A DNA stretch of 64,000 bases from NCBI GenBank assembly GCA_025201345.1, contig JAIXMG010000005.1:620001-684000 (forward strand), read 5' to 3'. This document shows, piece by piece, positions 10,484 to 22,816 of the stretch (positions are counted from its first letter, which is position 1; each line of letters starts with the position of its first letter). This DNA is from Thamnidium elegans. Lineage: Eukaryota; Mucoromycota; Mucoromycetes; Mucorales; Mucoraceae. Under the pieces are notes generated by a model that saw only the letters and a list, made by a program, of their open reading frames with translations, was not told where the DNA came from and did not search any database. Both the position numbers and the translations under genes were made by a program.

Positions 10484-13400
10484 ATGAACTCATCTGAACT
10501 GAAAAAACCAGGTAACTTTGTTTTTTTATAAAAGTCTTGTTTTTCTTTATCTAATCGCCATAGTTTAGATGAAGGTCAATTGTCTTTAAACGATAGATTG
10601 ACTGAAGACTATATTGTTCAACAAAGGTAAAGAAAAAAAAAAACGAAGACAGTAAAACCTCACTTTTATTTTACTTACTTTTTTTTTGACACCTGTACAT
10701 AACAAAAGAGAATGCGACGATTCCACACCGAAATCAAATCAATCGTTTGAAAGCGATGCCGATTCCAATAACGAGTTAGCTTCGCAAAGTTTTGATCGTT
10801 TTAGAGAAAATTCAAATTTGTTTGACCCAGTTGACACAATCTTATCTCCCCTCTCCGCCAATAGTCCGCGACCCACAGATTCTATTGCAGAATATTGTGC
10901 AGAATCTCTTTACAGTTATAGTTTTACACCGTTATCCCGTGTCAACAAAGCAGCTAAAATTAAAAGGCAGATCTTGACTCGAGGCATGGATTATATGCAA
11001 CGTATTCGTTGGAAAACAAGAGAGCGTGATGTTTGTCGCAGGTTCTCTCAACCAGATTTTGGAGTTTTGGATGATTGGAGTGAAGGTCAAGAACCTATCA
11101 AGCCTTGTCCTTCTGTTACTGATATGACGGCTATCGCACATCACTTTTTACCTTGCTCCCCGAAACCAAAGCTTCCTATTCCTTCATCAAAACAAAATAC
11201 CACCACTAGTACACCACTCATCCCACCACATGTTATGGATGAGGTTGACGCCGAAGGATTTAATTTAGGAAGACGACAAACAATTGAAGTACTTCCCAAC
11301 TTGCCACCTATTTATGAAGTTCCAAAACCAACACGGATACCAATTTCACCACAATACACACGTGCATTACATGCTCCATCGCGTTTCTTACCTCAAAATC
11401 AAGCCATCTTAACCACCGATGCTAGTGGGACCATCTTGCTGTTTAACGATATGGCTAGTTTATGTTTTGGTATTGATAAATCTTATATTGGTAAATCGAT
11501 TTTACCGGCTATTGAAGACCCATTTCAAAAACAAATCGGTAGTGTGTTAAATAGACGCAAAAATTTGGCTTCAGTTAAATCTCAGTTGTCTACGGGCCTG
11601 GCGAAAGAAAAAGGGTTGGTGTTGGTGTGTGGTGTGGTTGTTTCGATCAAGAAAATGAATGATGGAGAGTCGTCTTCGGCTGCTTCACTTTGGTTGAAGG
11701 AAAAGACAACGGATGAAGGAAATAACGTGTATATTTGGATATTTGAAGAGATTTATGAGACCTCGCTTACAACTCACTTAGATTCAAAGGTAAATAAGAA
11801 AGAGAAGGGAAGGAGGGGAGGGGGATTCTTTAAGCAGCTAACAATTTTTTTTATTTTTTTTTAAAAAAAGGGTAATGTTATGAAAGTAGTTGGTACGACC
11901 AAAGAGTTATTTGGTTATGAACCGGACCAAGTCATTGGTAATCCAATCACCAAACTTATACCTGCTCTTTCCAACGATGATTCAAGTGTCAACCTTCAAA
12001 AGATAGAAAACTTAAAGTTTTACGGTGGTCGATCGAAAACAGAAGCTTGTTTCCCTGTCATGGTTAACAGAACATCCGCTAACAATATTTTAAAAATCGT
12101 TTCACTACCTTCAATTGCTGGATTAATCACAGTACATAACAATGGCTGTATTCAAAGTATTAACCCTGTACCAGCAAAATACTTGTTTGGTTATGCTCCC
12201 GAAACTTTGGTAGAGAAAGTAAATATTGATCAAATCATTCCTCAGTTTTCAAATGTATTGGATGGATTAAGAAGTTGCAATTTGTTACAGTATGCTTGTA
12301 CGGTCAACAATCATGCTTGTCGTTGGGCAATCTCTGAATTATGTTCAGCTGATGCTTACAAGTCTATGGAAGTTGGTCAGTCTCTTAAAAGTCTTGAAAG
12401 GTCTCCTTCTGTTACTTCTACAGGTCAAACATTGCCGATTATTATGGCTGTGCATCGTGATGGAAGTCAGTTTGAAATTCAATTACAACTACGTTTAATT
12501 GAAAGCGACAAAGAGGATCTGATTAGTGTTTGGGTTACCTATGATCGAATTCATGCGTTAAAACGGATAAAGAAATTAGCCGCTCAAAATAAAAAGCCTC
12601 CTGCGCTTCCGTCTTCACCACCGCCACTACCTATTCCTACTGTGATAGCACCGGAGGATGAGTTTACTCATCCGCTTAGTCCAACTGTCAGATCTATTCC
12701 AATTCAAAAGGAAGAACCAACACCACCAAAACCTATCAAGAAGAGACCACCTATTCGACCTTACGGTATTTCATCATTTGGATCAGTCGATAAAAGAAAG
12801 GCATTGTTTCCTACTCCTCTTACAGATACTAAATCTAGCTCTCCTTCTTCTTCGTCAGAACATGTACCTACTTTAGCTACGCAAAAGGAACCGGAGCCTG
12901 AGAAACCACATCCGATGGATAATTATTGTATTATTGGTACATTAGGCGAAGGAGCTTATGGAACAGCTAAATTAGCCTATCGTAAAGACGATATAACCCA
13001 GGTAAAAAAAAAAAAAAAAAAAATTACACTATAAACCACACACCAGAAAAAAAATTCTAAATATCCTCCCTCCCCTTTTTTTAATAAATAGACCAAGGTT
13101 GTCATTAAATTCATTGCCAAATCCAGAATTGTACTTGATTCTTGGATAAGAGACAGACAACTTGGGTCGATACCATTAGAGATACACATTTTAAGAAAAC
13201 TACAACAATTTAGACATGAAAACTGCTGTTGCCTAGAAACATTTTTTGAAGATGACGATACGTACTTTGTGGTGATGAAATTACACGGTACCAGTAGTAT
13301 GGATTTATTTGATTATATTGAACTGAATGAACATATATCTGAGTCAGAGATACAAAGGATATTTAAACAAGTGGCATTGGCAGTAAAACATATACATGAT

Positions 13401-13875
13401 CTTAATATTGTACATCGTGATATCAAGGATGAAAATATTTTGTTGGATGAGTCCGGATGTGTAAGTTTAATTGATTTTGGTAGTGCGGCTTATTTTAGAA
13501 AGGGTCGTACATTTGATACATTTGGTGGTACGTTGGACTATTGCGCGCCTGAAATATTGAAAGGAATGGCTTATGAAGGTCCTCCGCAAGATATTTGGAG
13601 TCTTGGTACTTTGCTTTATACTTTGGTCTATAGAGAAAATCCGTTTTATAATGTAGATGAGATTATGGAACATGATTTAAGAATACCATCTGTATTATCT
13701 GAAGGTAATTATATATATAAAAAAAAAGGAAGCGGCTGATAACTAAAATAATATAATAGGTTCGCTTGATCTTATCCAGAAAATGTTAAATCGTGATGTT
13801 GATAAACGTTATAATATACATCAGGTGCTGGAACACCCTTGGCTCAATCAATCACAACCTATTGCAGACCACTAG
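10484..13875 (+). CDS. PSK1: PAS-domain serine/threonine kinase (PASK/Psk family)
   Basis: Six exons (10484-10511, 10569-10626, 10709-11789, 11871-13001, 13092-13704, 13760-13875) give 1008 aa. Two PAS-like repeats lie at about 250-320 (ILTTDASGTILLFND) and 465-535 (SIAGLITVHNNGCIQSINP). A C-terminal kinase domain has the Gly loop GTLGEGAYG near 745, the Lys of VVIKF at 772, HRDIKDEN near 875, DFGSA near 894 and the APE loop (YCAPEIL). GSAAY after DFG and FGGTLDYCAPEIL are hallmarks of PAS kinase. The family couples nutrient state to glycogen and UDP-glucose use and to translation. The start is in a 28-nt first exon; exons 1 and 2 are small and less certain, although the frame is kept only by skipping an early AG and using the next one. 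A gene symbol is given by orthology only. Confidence 0.92.
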
Positions 13876-14879
13876 TTCGTTTTTATTTAAAATTGTGCAT
13901 TATTATTTTGTAAATAAATCTTTTTTTTTTTTTTTTTTCCCCTTCATGTCACTCGATTAAAAATAACAGGTTTATATTTTAAAAAGATGTAATATACTCT
14001 AGTTGAGCATTGATCAACAGCTGGAAAAGGGAAAATACTCTCGCTTTCTCTGAAAAAAAACTTTAATGCGCAGCCTCTATTCAAGTAAGCTCTGGTAAAT
14101 CTACACGTTTTGTTGTTGTTGCTGATGATGCTTAGCATATCATGACAAGAAAGGCGAAACAAGGTAGTACCGAATACAAACGCAACAAAATTCGTCTTGT
14201 GAAAAGTTCAAAATAAAAAATAAAAAGCTAAGCATACTTTTTTTTTTTTTTTTTTTTTTTGCATTAGTAGATTATAATCGCATAAATTATCCTTAACAAG
14301 TATATGCCAAAAAAAAAAAAACAATCCAAGTATCTGTTTTGTAACAAAAGAGAAATTACAATTTTATTTATGTGTACAAATGTCATCTACTTTTGGGATA
14401 TCCGTAGTAAAAACTGTGATAACGGATTTATTTGTTATCGGTATATCACCTGATAATATGTTGTGTTCGTTTCCTTTTGTCTTTATTTAAACGCATGGAA
14501 AGTCATGTACTCAAAAAGAAAAAGAAATGCATATATCTTTTTTAAATAATAATAATAATCTATTGTATCGATCTAATAACTCTTAATAAAAGTTTGCAAA
14601 GTGATGATCTAATAACTATTTTTCTTCCCACAAGTTTTTTTTTTACCTTTTGGTTTTTTTTTTTACCTTATCATCTATACTACTTTTAGAAAAACTGTAC
14701 CACGCAATAAGATAATAAAAGAAGGTTTTTCTCATTGATACTTTCTTTGGTTGCATTATAATTCTATTGTAACCAACGGTTTTTTATTTATTTTATATTT
14801 CCCTTTTTCTTTTTTCTTTTATTATTATTCTCCCCCCTTTTTTTTTTATGTAAAACAATTATAAAAAAATAAATACAAA
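13876..14879. other. Intergenic between PAS kinase and arrestin
   Basis: T and A runs (13921-13938, 14240-14260). The minus strand has one 72-codon open frame of no recognisable family. It probably holds the 3' end of the kinase transcript and the promoter of the arrestin gene. Confidence 0.5.
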
Positions 14880-16146
14880 ATGGGTCATACTACAAAACCA
14901 AACGCAAAATTAAAGATTCATTTAGAAAATGAAAAATTAGTCATGTATGGTTCACCGACAGAATCGTCTGGTTGCGTATTACGAGGTGCTCTCACACTTT
15001 GTTTAAAGAGATCAACTCGTTTTAAGTCACTTGTATTAAGCTTTCATGGATCAATGTCTGTTAGTTGGAGTCAACGTAAGTAAACAAAAACAAAAAATAA
15101 TGTAATCTAAAAACATTCTAGTTTTGGGAAGTGGCTATGAACGGAAACATAAAGATAGACAAATACTATTTGATCATACTTGGAATTTTTTACCCGCTCA
15201 ACCTCACAAGGACCATATATTATCTGCCGGAAACCATTCATTTGAATTCGAATTGGTTTTGCCCGGAAAATTACCAGAATCCACACACGTGGCCAAGTAC
15301 TACCTTGTACAATATCATTTGGAAGCAAACGCAGAACGATCTTCATTTCTGATGCCCAATTACACTACTCGTCGTGATATTCATCTATCCAGACAAAAGC
15401 TCTCACTCGGAACAGATTATTTTGACCCCATTATGATTACTAACCATTGGGCAAATAAATTAGACTATGAAATCAATATGCCAACCAAAGTTTATAGTCA
15501 TGGTGACACGATCCCTATTAGTATTCAAGCAATTGCATTGGCGCCCAATTTAACTATACGATATATCGCTTGTACATTTAAAGAGTATATGACTTGTAGA
15601 GCTATCAATGGTTGGTTTAACGGTAAGAATAAATCGCATGGTCGTATTATTCAGTATTCGCGAGTCGATCAAGAAGGACCTAAAGGAGTTTTAAACTATC
15701 AACAAGGAGATGAAGAGGAAGCGGTTTGGTCTACTACCATGACTATGAAGGTACCGGAATCCATGCTGGATATACAATGTGATGCTCATAATGAATCGGT
15801 TCGTGTTCGACATAAATTAAAATTTACAATGTCGATTGAAAATGGAGATGGGCATATATCTGAATTAAGAGCAGTATTACCTATTGTAATCACTATTAGT
15901 AATACAACTGGTGGCTTACCAGCTTACGAAGAAACTTGGCGATCCTTACCTTATGATCCCGTTGTAATGATGACACTTATTAGAAGAGCCGCCGAAACGA
16001 ATACAATCCCTTATCATGGTTTATTTGATTTAATTACAAATTATAGGTTAAGAAATCATTTACATAATGCTGTTTTACCAAGTTACAGCAGTATTACTTT
16101 AAGAGACGATGGAAGAGCTTCGTTACCTAGTTATGATGACATATAG
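14880..16146 (+). CDS. Arrestin-domain protein, alpha-arrestin (ART-like) paralogue 1
   Basis: Two exons (14880-15075, 15122-16146; 46-nt intron, phase 1) give 406 aa. The N-terminal arrestin fold starts AKLKIHLENEKLVMYGSP and contains GCVLRGALTL; the C-terminal arrestin domain follows from about residue 165 (LDYEINMPTKVYSHGDTIPI). Alpha-arrestins bind plasma-membrane transporters and recruit a Nedd4/Rsp5-type HECT ubiquitin ligase through PY motifs. Here the tail carries LPAY (about 331) and two LPSY motifs (about 384 and 400), which are variant L-P-x-Y sites rather than strict PPxY. A clear paralogue with the same intron position and phase lies at 60833-62093. Ligase partner and cargo are inference. 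Confidence 0.9.
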
Positions 16147-17042
16147 ACTATTTTTCTTCTTTTTTTTTTAAAAAACAATAAAATGATTTTTTTTTATGGT
16201 TTAACCGGAACCCAACAGCCCAATCCTGAGTGATACTAAATAAACTGTCGTACAGTTTACCTCAAACGACTGAAAAAGAGGGGAAGATTTATAGTTTAAT
16301 TGACTTTCTCCTTTTAATTATCGTGAACGATCAAGTTGAGCCCCCTTTTTTATACCGTTTGCTTTTAACAACATACTTTATATAATGCGTTTATATATGA
16401 AACACTTATAACGACAATGCTAATGCCTTGCATTAAGAGGGTAAAAATAAACCCACAAGAAGAAAAAAGCTAAAAAAAGGCAAATAAAGTATAATTGGTT
16501 AGAGGAAAAGCGTTCCAACGAGAAAAGTTGAGACTATATCATATGAAAAATGGGTCATACTAGCATTTTTTAAAAAAAAAAGAAATGGGAGTAGGATATG
16601 TCTCTTCCGTGTCACAATAAATTTTTATTGTATGCCTTTTGCATCTAAAAGTATATATACTGTATTAAACGGGATGGTCTTCAAAATATTTAGTGTGTGT
16701 AAGTCAATTAAATTGGTTTTATTTTTAAGCCCTCTTCACACTACTCTTAAACAATCAACCGAAATTGTTCTACATTGGGTCGAGTTCCAAAGAGTAAGGT
16801 GACATGCGAGTGCACCTGTTGTGTTCTACAATCATATCACCAGTTTTTTATTTTTATTTTATTTTTGCCTGTAATATATGGACGCACTGTCAATAAGAAA
16901 ACTGAAACTGACACGACCGAATAATTAAATGATCTATAAAGCTATCAAAAATAATGAAATCAATGCTTTTGAACTTGGCTCAAAGCAACGACATCGAATG
17001 AAAATTGCCCGGATGTATTTTTTTTGGTAATATAACAAGTAT
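16147..17042. other. Intergenic, no gene seen
   Basis: Downstream region of the first arrestin. AT-rich with A/T runs and no supported ORF. Confidence 0.5.
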
Positions 17043-17089
17043 ATTCATACATTTTAGAAAGCTAACTTTGACTAATAAAATGTATGAAT
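17043..17089. repeat. Perfect 14-bp inverted repeat (hairpin)
   Basis: ATTCATACATTTTA at 17043-17056 is exactly complementary to 17076-17089, with a 19-nt loop. It could fold in DNA or RNA or be the remnant of a small element. Function unknown. Confidence 0.75.
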
Positions 17090-17175
17090 TTTAGGCGCTT
17101 TTACAACATCTAAAATCATGGAGACAAAGTCTCTGGTTTTATTAGTGTTCCAGTCCGTTCACTTTTTTTTTCATG

Positions 17176-17645
17176 TGATCAATTAATTAGTTACTTCCAT
17201 AAATGTTCATGTAAACAAAATACTCTTTTTTTATTTCATAAAATAAAAGATACATCAATTTATCGCTAAGGAAAATTGGTATGATTAAATTGGTATAGAT
17301 ACAAATTATATTTCTCGTATATTCTTTACAAAAGAGAGAAAAGTATTACTTGGAATGTAGATAATACTTGTGTGAGAAAAAAAATCTAATAAAAAGCATG
17401 CTTTTCTTCGAGGTCGTTTTTGTTTATGCATAAATGATTGGAAATCGGTATCCAGAAGTGTAGATTTGTAGTAAACAAATCTGCATAATTTTTTTTATTT
17501 TTAATTAACTGTCAACACTTTCATTCGTTTCTTTTTATATATACTTACTCTAGTAGTATCACCACTTCTTGTATCCAAATATAAAATTTATTATTGCTAT
17601 TGAAAGATGTATCAAGAAATAGAAGTAGGTGGATAAAGCTGAAGA
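17176..17645 (+). repeat. Dispersed repeat, copy 1
   Basis: This stretch aligns by eye along its whole length with 33199-33605 in the same orientation. Shared blocks include TGATCAATTAATTAG at the start, CATAAATG and CATGTAAACAAA, GAAAATTGGTATG, GATAATACTTGT-like and TCTAGTAGTATC. This copy has roughly 70 extra bases near 17435-17520. It has no coding capacity, no obvious terminal repeats and no A-tail. It could be a solo LTR, another non-autonomous element, or a duplicated promoter; copy 2 stands directly upstream of a broken ORF. Confidence 0.75.
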
Positions 17646-18218
17646 GAGCAAAAAAAAAAAAGGGAAAAGTATGCCTAATTTGTACTACTTTCCCTTTTTT
17701 TGCATGATTTGTTTACTTTGCGCAAGTTAAAAAGATAATCAAGTTTCTTAAATACAATTTCCATGGAAACATATGATTATCTACCACTACTAGATGGAAA
17801 CTATCTCCATTGTTTATATGACTGAATCGGCTGAAATGAAACAAGGGTTAGTCGTTGTTGATTACTACCTTTTATGTCTAATTAACTCCATCTCCATTTA
17901 GGACAACTTGTTTAAAGCTGTATAAAATTCACAAAATTTATTTATTAACAGTTGCTGTTTTGAAATAAAATATAAGAATATAAGATCCTTGGTAAAAGAG
18001 AAATAAAATATAATATAATAGTTACGAAAGAGAAAAGTAAAAAAAAAAAAAAAAAAGTCCAAAATACTGTTCATAATGCCAATACATCATGAATTTATAA
18101 TTATAATTATTTTTCTTTTTTTAAAAGAAAAAGAAAAAAGTATTTTTTTAATGGAAAGAGTCAGATCGCATATAATAAACTATCGCAAATAGAGCGTAGT
18201 AAGTTCCTCAAATCAACT
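17646..18218. other. Intergenic, no gene seen
   Basis: AT-rich DNA with A runs (18040-18056). No ORF of note. Confidence 0.5.
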
Positions 18219-18582
18219 ATGACTACCGAGGTAGAACAAAAGAGATTTCAGAGAGACACTTTACAGGGTCTAATAAAGCTTTCATCATACTCTTTAAAGA
18301 GGTAGGTAGGGGAGGTAGGGGAGGTAGATATCAAGAATCAACGCGAAAATAGCTGTTCTAGTACGCTGCTCCCAAAGAGGACAAACCTCTTCTTCACAAA
18401 CTATTGAAACAAAGGAGGTGAGTCAACTCCTACTCACCTACTCAACTCTACAAGCAAAGCCAAATAGACGATTACACGAATGCAATGTTCCTCAACTAGA
18501 GACGTCTCTCCTGTCTCAACTATGGTTAAAAAAGAAAAAGAAAGAAAAAAAGGCGTGTTTTTTTAAAACAGGTTTTTATTGA
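18219..18582 (+). pseudogene. Possible small three-exon gene with a one-base frame conflict
   Basis: An ATG at 18219 opens 27 codons (MTTEVEQKRFQRDTLQGLIK...) ending at a GTAGGT donor at 18302. A second segment (18362-18417) after TTCTAG reads YAAPKEDKPLLHKLLKQR and ends at a perfect GTGAGT donor. A third (18468-18582) after AATAG reads RLHECNVPQLETSLLSQL and ends in a Lys-rich tail. The junction between parts 2 and 3 keeps frame, but parts 1 and 2 differ by one base. Base composition is less AT-biased than its surroundings and the text is charged and helical, so the locus looks like a real or recently broken gene of about 84 aa. No family recognised. Confidence 0.4.
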
Positions 18583-19193
18583 GGCGTCATCAAAGCACAT
18601 GACTACCACAGTAAGAAGAAAGAAAAGATGGCTTAAAAAACATGTTCTCCATACTCACAGAAGACATGCATAAATAATTTTTTGATGCACTTTTTTTTTA
18701 TAAAGCCCTATGGACACACCTTGCGGCACAAAGAGGCGCTCACCGCTATTTAAGTGAATGAAGCAACAATAAAATCATCACAACTCATTCCACAGTATTG
18801 GATGGAAAGCATTGTTGTTATTAGCGTATATAATCGCTTTTTTCTTTTCTAGGAAAAGTAATTAAATATGGGGGTTGTTAAGTGATAAAAGATTAAAAAG
18901 GGATACAGTCTAAATCAAATAATATCAACACAAAGATAATTTTAGTCCTATATATCATAGAAAGTAGTTTTTAAAATTATTGTTAGGTGTTATTTTAATA
19001 CATAGCTCTGTACTATTATATATGCTAAATATAATTAAAGTCGTCCTAATGTTTAAGCTCTTGCAGAAAACGATACACAAAATATTATTTTGTATAATAT
19101 CTTGGACAAGTTCAAGAACTATGTAAAGTATTATAATCCAGCATTGCCCATCTATTATCCTTTTCAAAACATTTGTTTCTATAAGAACATTTA
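18583..19193. other. Intergenic, no gene seen
   Basis: A 94-codon frame on the minus strand (19239-18955) is rich in I, L, N and F, as chance frames in AT-rich DNA are, and has no recognisable domain. Confidence 0.5.
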
Positions 19194-19280
19194 GGGTAGC
19201 AAACAAAAAATCATAAAAATAACCTGCTACCCCAAACAATACTTACCGGGAAGCAAACGCCATGCACTGTTTGGGGTAGC
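19194..19280. repeat. Alternating inverted copies of GGGTAGC/GCTACCC
   Basis: GGGTAGC at 19194, GCTACCCCAAACA at 19226-19238 and its exact reverse complement TGTTTGGGGTAGC at 19268-19280. The last two form a 13-bp perfect hairpin with a 29-nt loop. GC content is higher than in the flanks. It may be the end of a transposon or a nested pair of ends. Confidence 0.65.
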
Positions 19281-19421
19281 TGACTATTTTGAGTCTAATG
19301 ATTAATTCATGCAACAAACCCTTTTTAGTTATGACGAAAAAGTACAAAAAAAAAGAAGGATATTTGTAGGAAAAGGTAAAAGATATTTTTTATTTTAATT
19401 AATAGGTATGAAAGATGCAAT

Positions 19422-22400
19422 TTAGATTTGCTGTCTGTTAAGTTGCTCGTTAGAGAATTGTTGCTGAGCGTCAGATAAATCTTGAGCTAATTTATAATGA
19501 TTGGGAGGGGTAGTAGCGATAGGTTGATTGTTACCAGCAGAGGGTAAATTTGAATTATGAGTCTTGGAAGTAGGAGATAATGGAGGGCTGGTAATGAAGT
19601 TATGGCGATCGGTTGCCATAGAGGCGTCATCGTGGTGTTGACGATCAAGAGCAGCAGCATCATGACGGTTGTGGTCGACGACGTGAGGAGTGTTTTCACG
19701 GAGATGGCGGTCTGTAGCAAGAGGACTGTTACGGTCATGATATTGATCAAGGTTCACATGAGGATCATTATCGTTAGCGAGAGGACGGTTACTGTTGTGA
19801 TATAGATCATGGTTTACGTGGTGAACATTATCGTTATGTTGACCATGACTCAAGCGTTGGCTATTACCGTGGTTGAAGTTTTGACCTTCATATTGAGTTT
19901 TGGAATGGATAGAGGTAGGACTAGTAGGAGACATGGTGGACATACGTTCCATACGCTTAGCTTCGTTTCTCTTTTGAACCTTGGTCTTGATATTATTGTT
20001 GATAATGTTGACAATAGTAGAGAAGAGTCCAGGACGAGGACGAGCTTGAGAGAGAGAAGGAGGCTTTTGATGGCTTTGGTCCTGTTCAGGGAGAGATTGA
20101 TAAGCCTTGTTTTGAAGATTTTGGTTCATCTGGACCATGTAGTTAGTTAACTTGTTATCACCTTGATTAAGTAAATTGGTAATCTTCAATTCAATAGCCT
20201 TGGCAATTTGTTTACGGATGGTACCCAAGATCAAAGGTTGAATGGCCTTGTACAATGTATCATGGTTACTATCATTTACCTTTACCTTGAGGTTATCAAC
20301 GTTACATTTACAAGAAGCAACCTTAAAGGTCTTGGCGGGGTTATCAACAACGCTTTGGATACGAAGAGAGATAGAGATACCCTTACCACCGACAATTAAT
20401 GAAGCAACACCGTGATCAGTCATCTTAGGGAAACCAGTCTTCTTCTTATAATAAAAGACAACATCGTTAATCTCGGCTTGAATTTCGCTCATACGGATGT
20501 ATAAACTTTGACGACTAGGACTAGTCTTGACATCAGACTTGAGACTAAAGCTGTTGAAGCTGTCGACCTTGGTTTCAAAGACATTGGGTAAAAGAGTATC
20601 ACCAGAGATAACAAGGTTTTCGATAGCAATGTCGTATTGAGAATCACTATATTCAATACGAGGAATAGGAATGTACTTGATTTCATCAATAAAGGCTGGA
20701 AGCAAAGTCATTCTCATGTCATTTAAAAGGTGAGGCTTGAAAGCAGGGTTTCCTTCACCGTCCATCCATAAATCACGGTGAATAGTAGCAACACGATGGT
20801 TCAATTCCTGGGAGATTTCATCTTCGGCCATTAAGCGCATTATCTTGCGAGATTCAGTGGACAAGTAGTTGAGATGTTCACGGTATCTTCCCTTGATCAT
20901 ATGGTTACCCTTATCCATCAATTGTCTACCTTCTTGAGTTGATTCTTCACGTTGGACATAACCAGGTTCAGTTACAAGTCTGTCAACGTAGTGAACAACA
21001 TCTTGATAGAATTGACGAAGGTGATCATCGTTTTGCATATCACGCATTACATCTTGAACACCGTGAAGAAGAGGATCAATAGAATTACCTTGAGCCCAAC
21101 ATTCAATGATTGCCTTGAGTTCTCTTTCAGATCTTTCTCTAGCATTAGCTTGATCAGCACGATCACCTTGCTTGGCATGAGACCTGACCTCTTCAGAGAC
21201 TTGAGAGACACGAGTACTCCAGACCTTGATCAAACGAATTAAAGTTTTAATGGCACCTTGGTATTCAGGATGCTTTTGAACTTGAGCTAAAGACAAACGA
21301 AGACGATTCAACAATTCATCTTGCTTTTCCTTGGGAAGCTTTTCCTTCATAGTGTTTCGAGCATAGTCCTTGTGTTCGTACATTTCATTTTTGGATTTTT
21401 GATAAAGAGGATGACTTTCAATCTTTTGTTGGTACTCGTTGGTAGTGGAATTAATATTATCTTGATCAACAGTGTTTTGTTGAATAGGATTAACACGAGC
21501 ATTGGGATTACCAATGCTTGTTTGTTCATAAGGTTGTTGATGGTTATGGCTACCCAAGGCACCTTGTTGTTGGTGGTGGTGAGGAACTTGTTGACCTAAA
21601 GTACCGGCGGCACCGTGTTGTTGAGCACCCATACGTTGTTGATCAATAAGAGGTTGTTCAGTAGCAGGAAGTCCTCCATCAACGGAGTTTGCAGCAGGGA
21701 AACCACCAGGAATAGCATTAGGGTGTACAGAATCACCAGTGTTTAAAAGACCTTGACGTCTGGGTTCGTCTTGAGAAGAGCTAACGAGACGAGGTTCTTG
21801 GTCATGAATAGAGTTACGATGATGATCGTCGTGCTTAGGAGGGTGACTACCATGAATGGGGTTCATATCACTGGTAGTCTTTCTGTTGGGATCCAAAGCC
21901 TTATCGAGAAGCTTGTCAACGAGATGTTTACCAGACTTGTTGGGGTGGTTTTCGTCGTTTTGAAGGCCATGACCAGCATTGGAAAGAGAGTCACCAGCCT
22001 TGGTAGAGACGCTGCTAAAGATTTCTTGGGAAATATCGATCAATTCGCCCAAGAGAGAACGGAACTCATTGTTAAGAAGGATAAGTTTACCGATTTGGAA
22101 TAATGCGTCAGATCCTACACATAAAGAAGATGGATGTTAATTATCTATATAGCGATTTTTTTATAAACCATTTTTATTTATTTATTACCTTTTCTGCCTT
22201 CTTCATCGACCTCCTTCTTATTCGAAACTTTCATTGATTCACCAAGTTTATCTATTCATTTGAATGAGTATACAATGTTTTTTTATTGGATAAGTTTTTT
22301 TATTTTATTTCATTTCTTACCTTTTGTGATAGGATATTCCATACAATGAAGATGATATACAAGTGATTGGAATAATTCGTCCTTATTCTTGACAGCTAAA

Positions 22401-22744
22401 GACTTTTGAGCGGTCTTTAACAACTTGCGGAAATCATTCAATAAGATTCTACCATCAGCAGACATTAAATGTTCTCTTGAAGTAATAACCTTATTAGAAA
22501 TAAGTTTACCCAAGAGTTCATCCAATTGAGCGTTATGTGGCATTCTTCCTTGTTGCATAGCTTGAATAGTTCCAAGTAATTGTAATTTGTCTTCTGTTGC
22601 TTTTTGTCTGGCTGCATCAGGATCAGTTTCACTCAAAGGAAGATTTGCTTTATTTACATGTTGATCTTTTGAGTGACGAGGAGACGTAGCAGAAGTGCGA
22701 GGTACATTATTATTAAGTTTAGTAGTAGAGGTAGTGTTGTTCAT
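19422..22744 (-). CDS. HAM1: HAM1-like conserved fungal protein
   Basis: Three exons (22744-22321, 22251-22189, 22114-19422; introns 69 and 74 nt) give 1059 aa. The N-terminal 100 residues are Asn/Thr/Ser-rich. A long helical region follows (GSDALFQIGKLILLNNEFRS and the central helices), then at about 700-830 the HAM1 C-terminal-type region (EIQAEINDVVFYYKKKTGFP through ...AIQPLILGTIRKQI). The last 190 residues are low-complexity His/Asn/Gln/Asp-rich. The family (HAM1 N- and C-terminal domains) is fungal, has no enzymatic motif, and resembles tubular lipid-binding folds; a Cryptococcus member affects mating and capsule. Neither domain boundary was tested by profile search. A TATAAATATA at 22816-22807 lies about 65 bp upstream of the start. 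Confidence 0.85.
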
Positions 22745-22806
22745 ATTTTTGTATTGTTTATTATATATAAAAAAGAGAAACGTTTAAGAATGTACCTAGA
22801 TGAAGC

Positions 22807-22816
22807 TATATTTATA
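22807..22816 (-). promoter_or_regulatory. TATA box of the HAM1-like gene
   Basis: TATAAATATA on the minus strand, 63-72 bp upstream of the start codon. Confidence 0.45.

Noticed and set aside
16547..16565. Repeat of AAAATGGGTCATACTA, identical to the start of the first arrestin gene at 14877
   Set aside because: The match stops after about 16 bases, has no shared flank and runs into a stop after seven codons; chance identity is plausible in 64 kb.
18955..19239. 94-codon minus-strand frame with hydrophobic segments
   Set aside because: Composition (I, L, N, F, Y) is what random AT-rich DNA gives; no clear start context or homologue.
19487..22103. Numerous frames opposite or beside the HAM1-like gene
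   Set aside because: Shadows of the low-complexity coding region in alternative frames.
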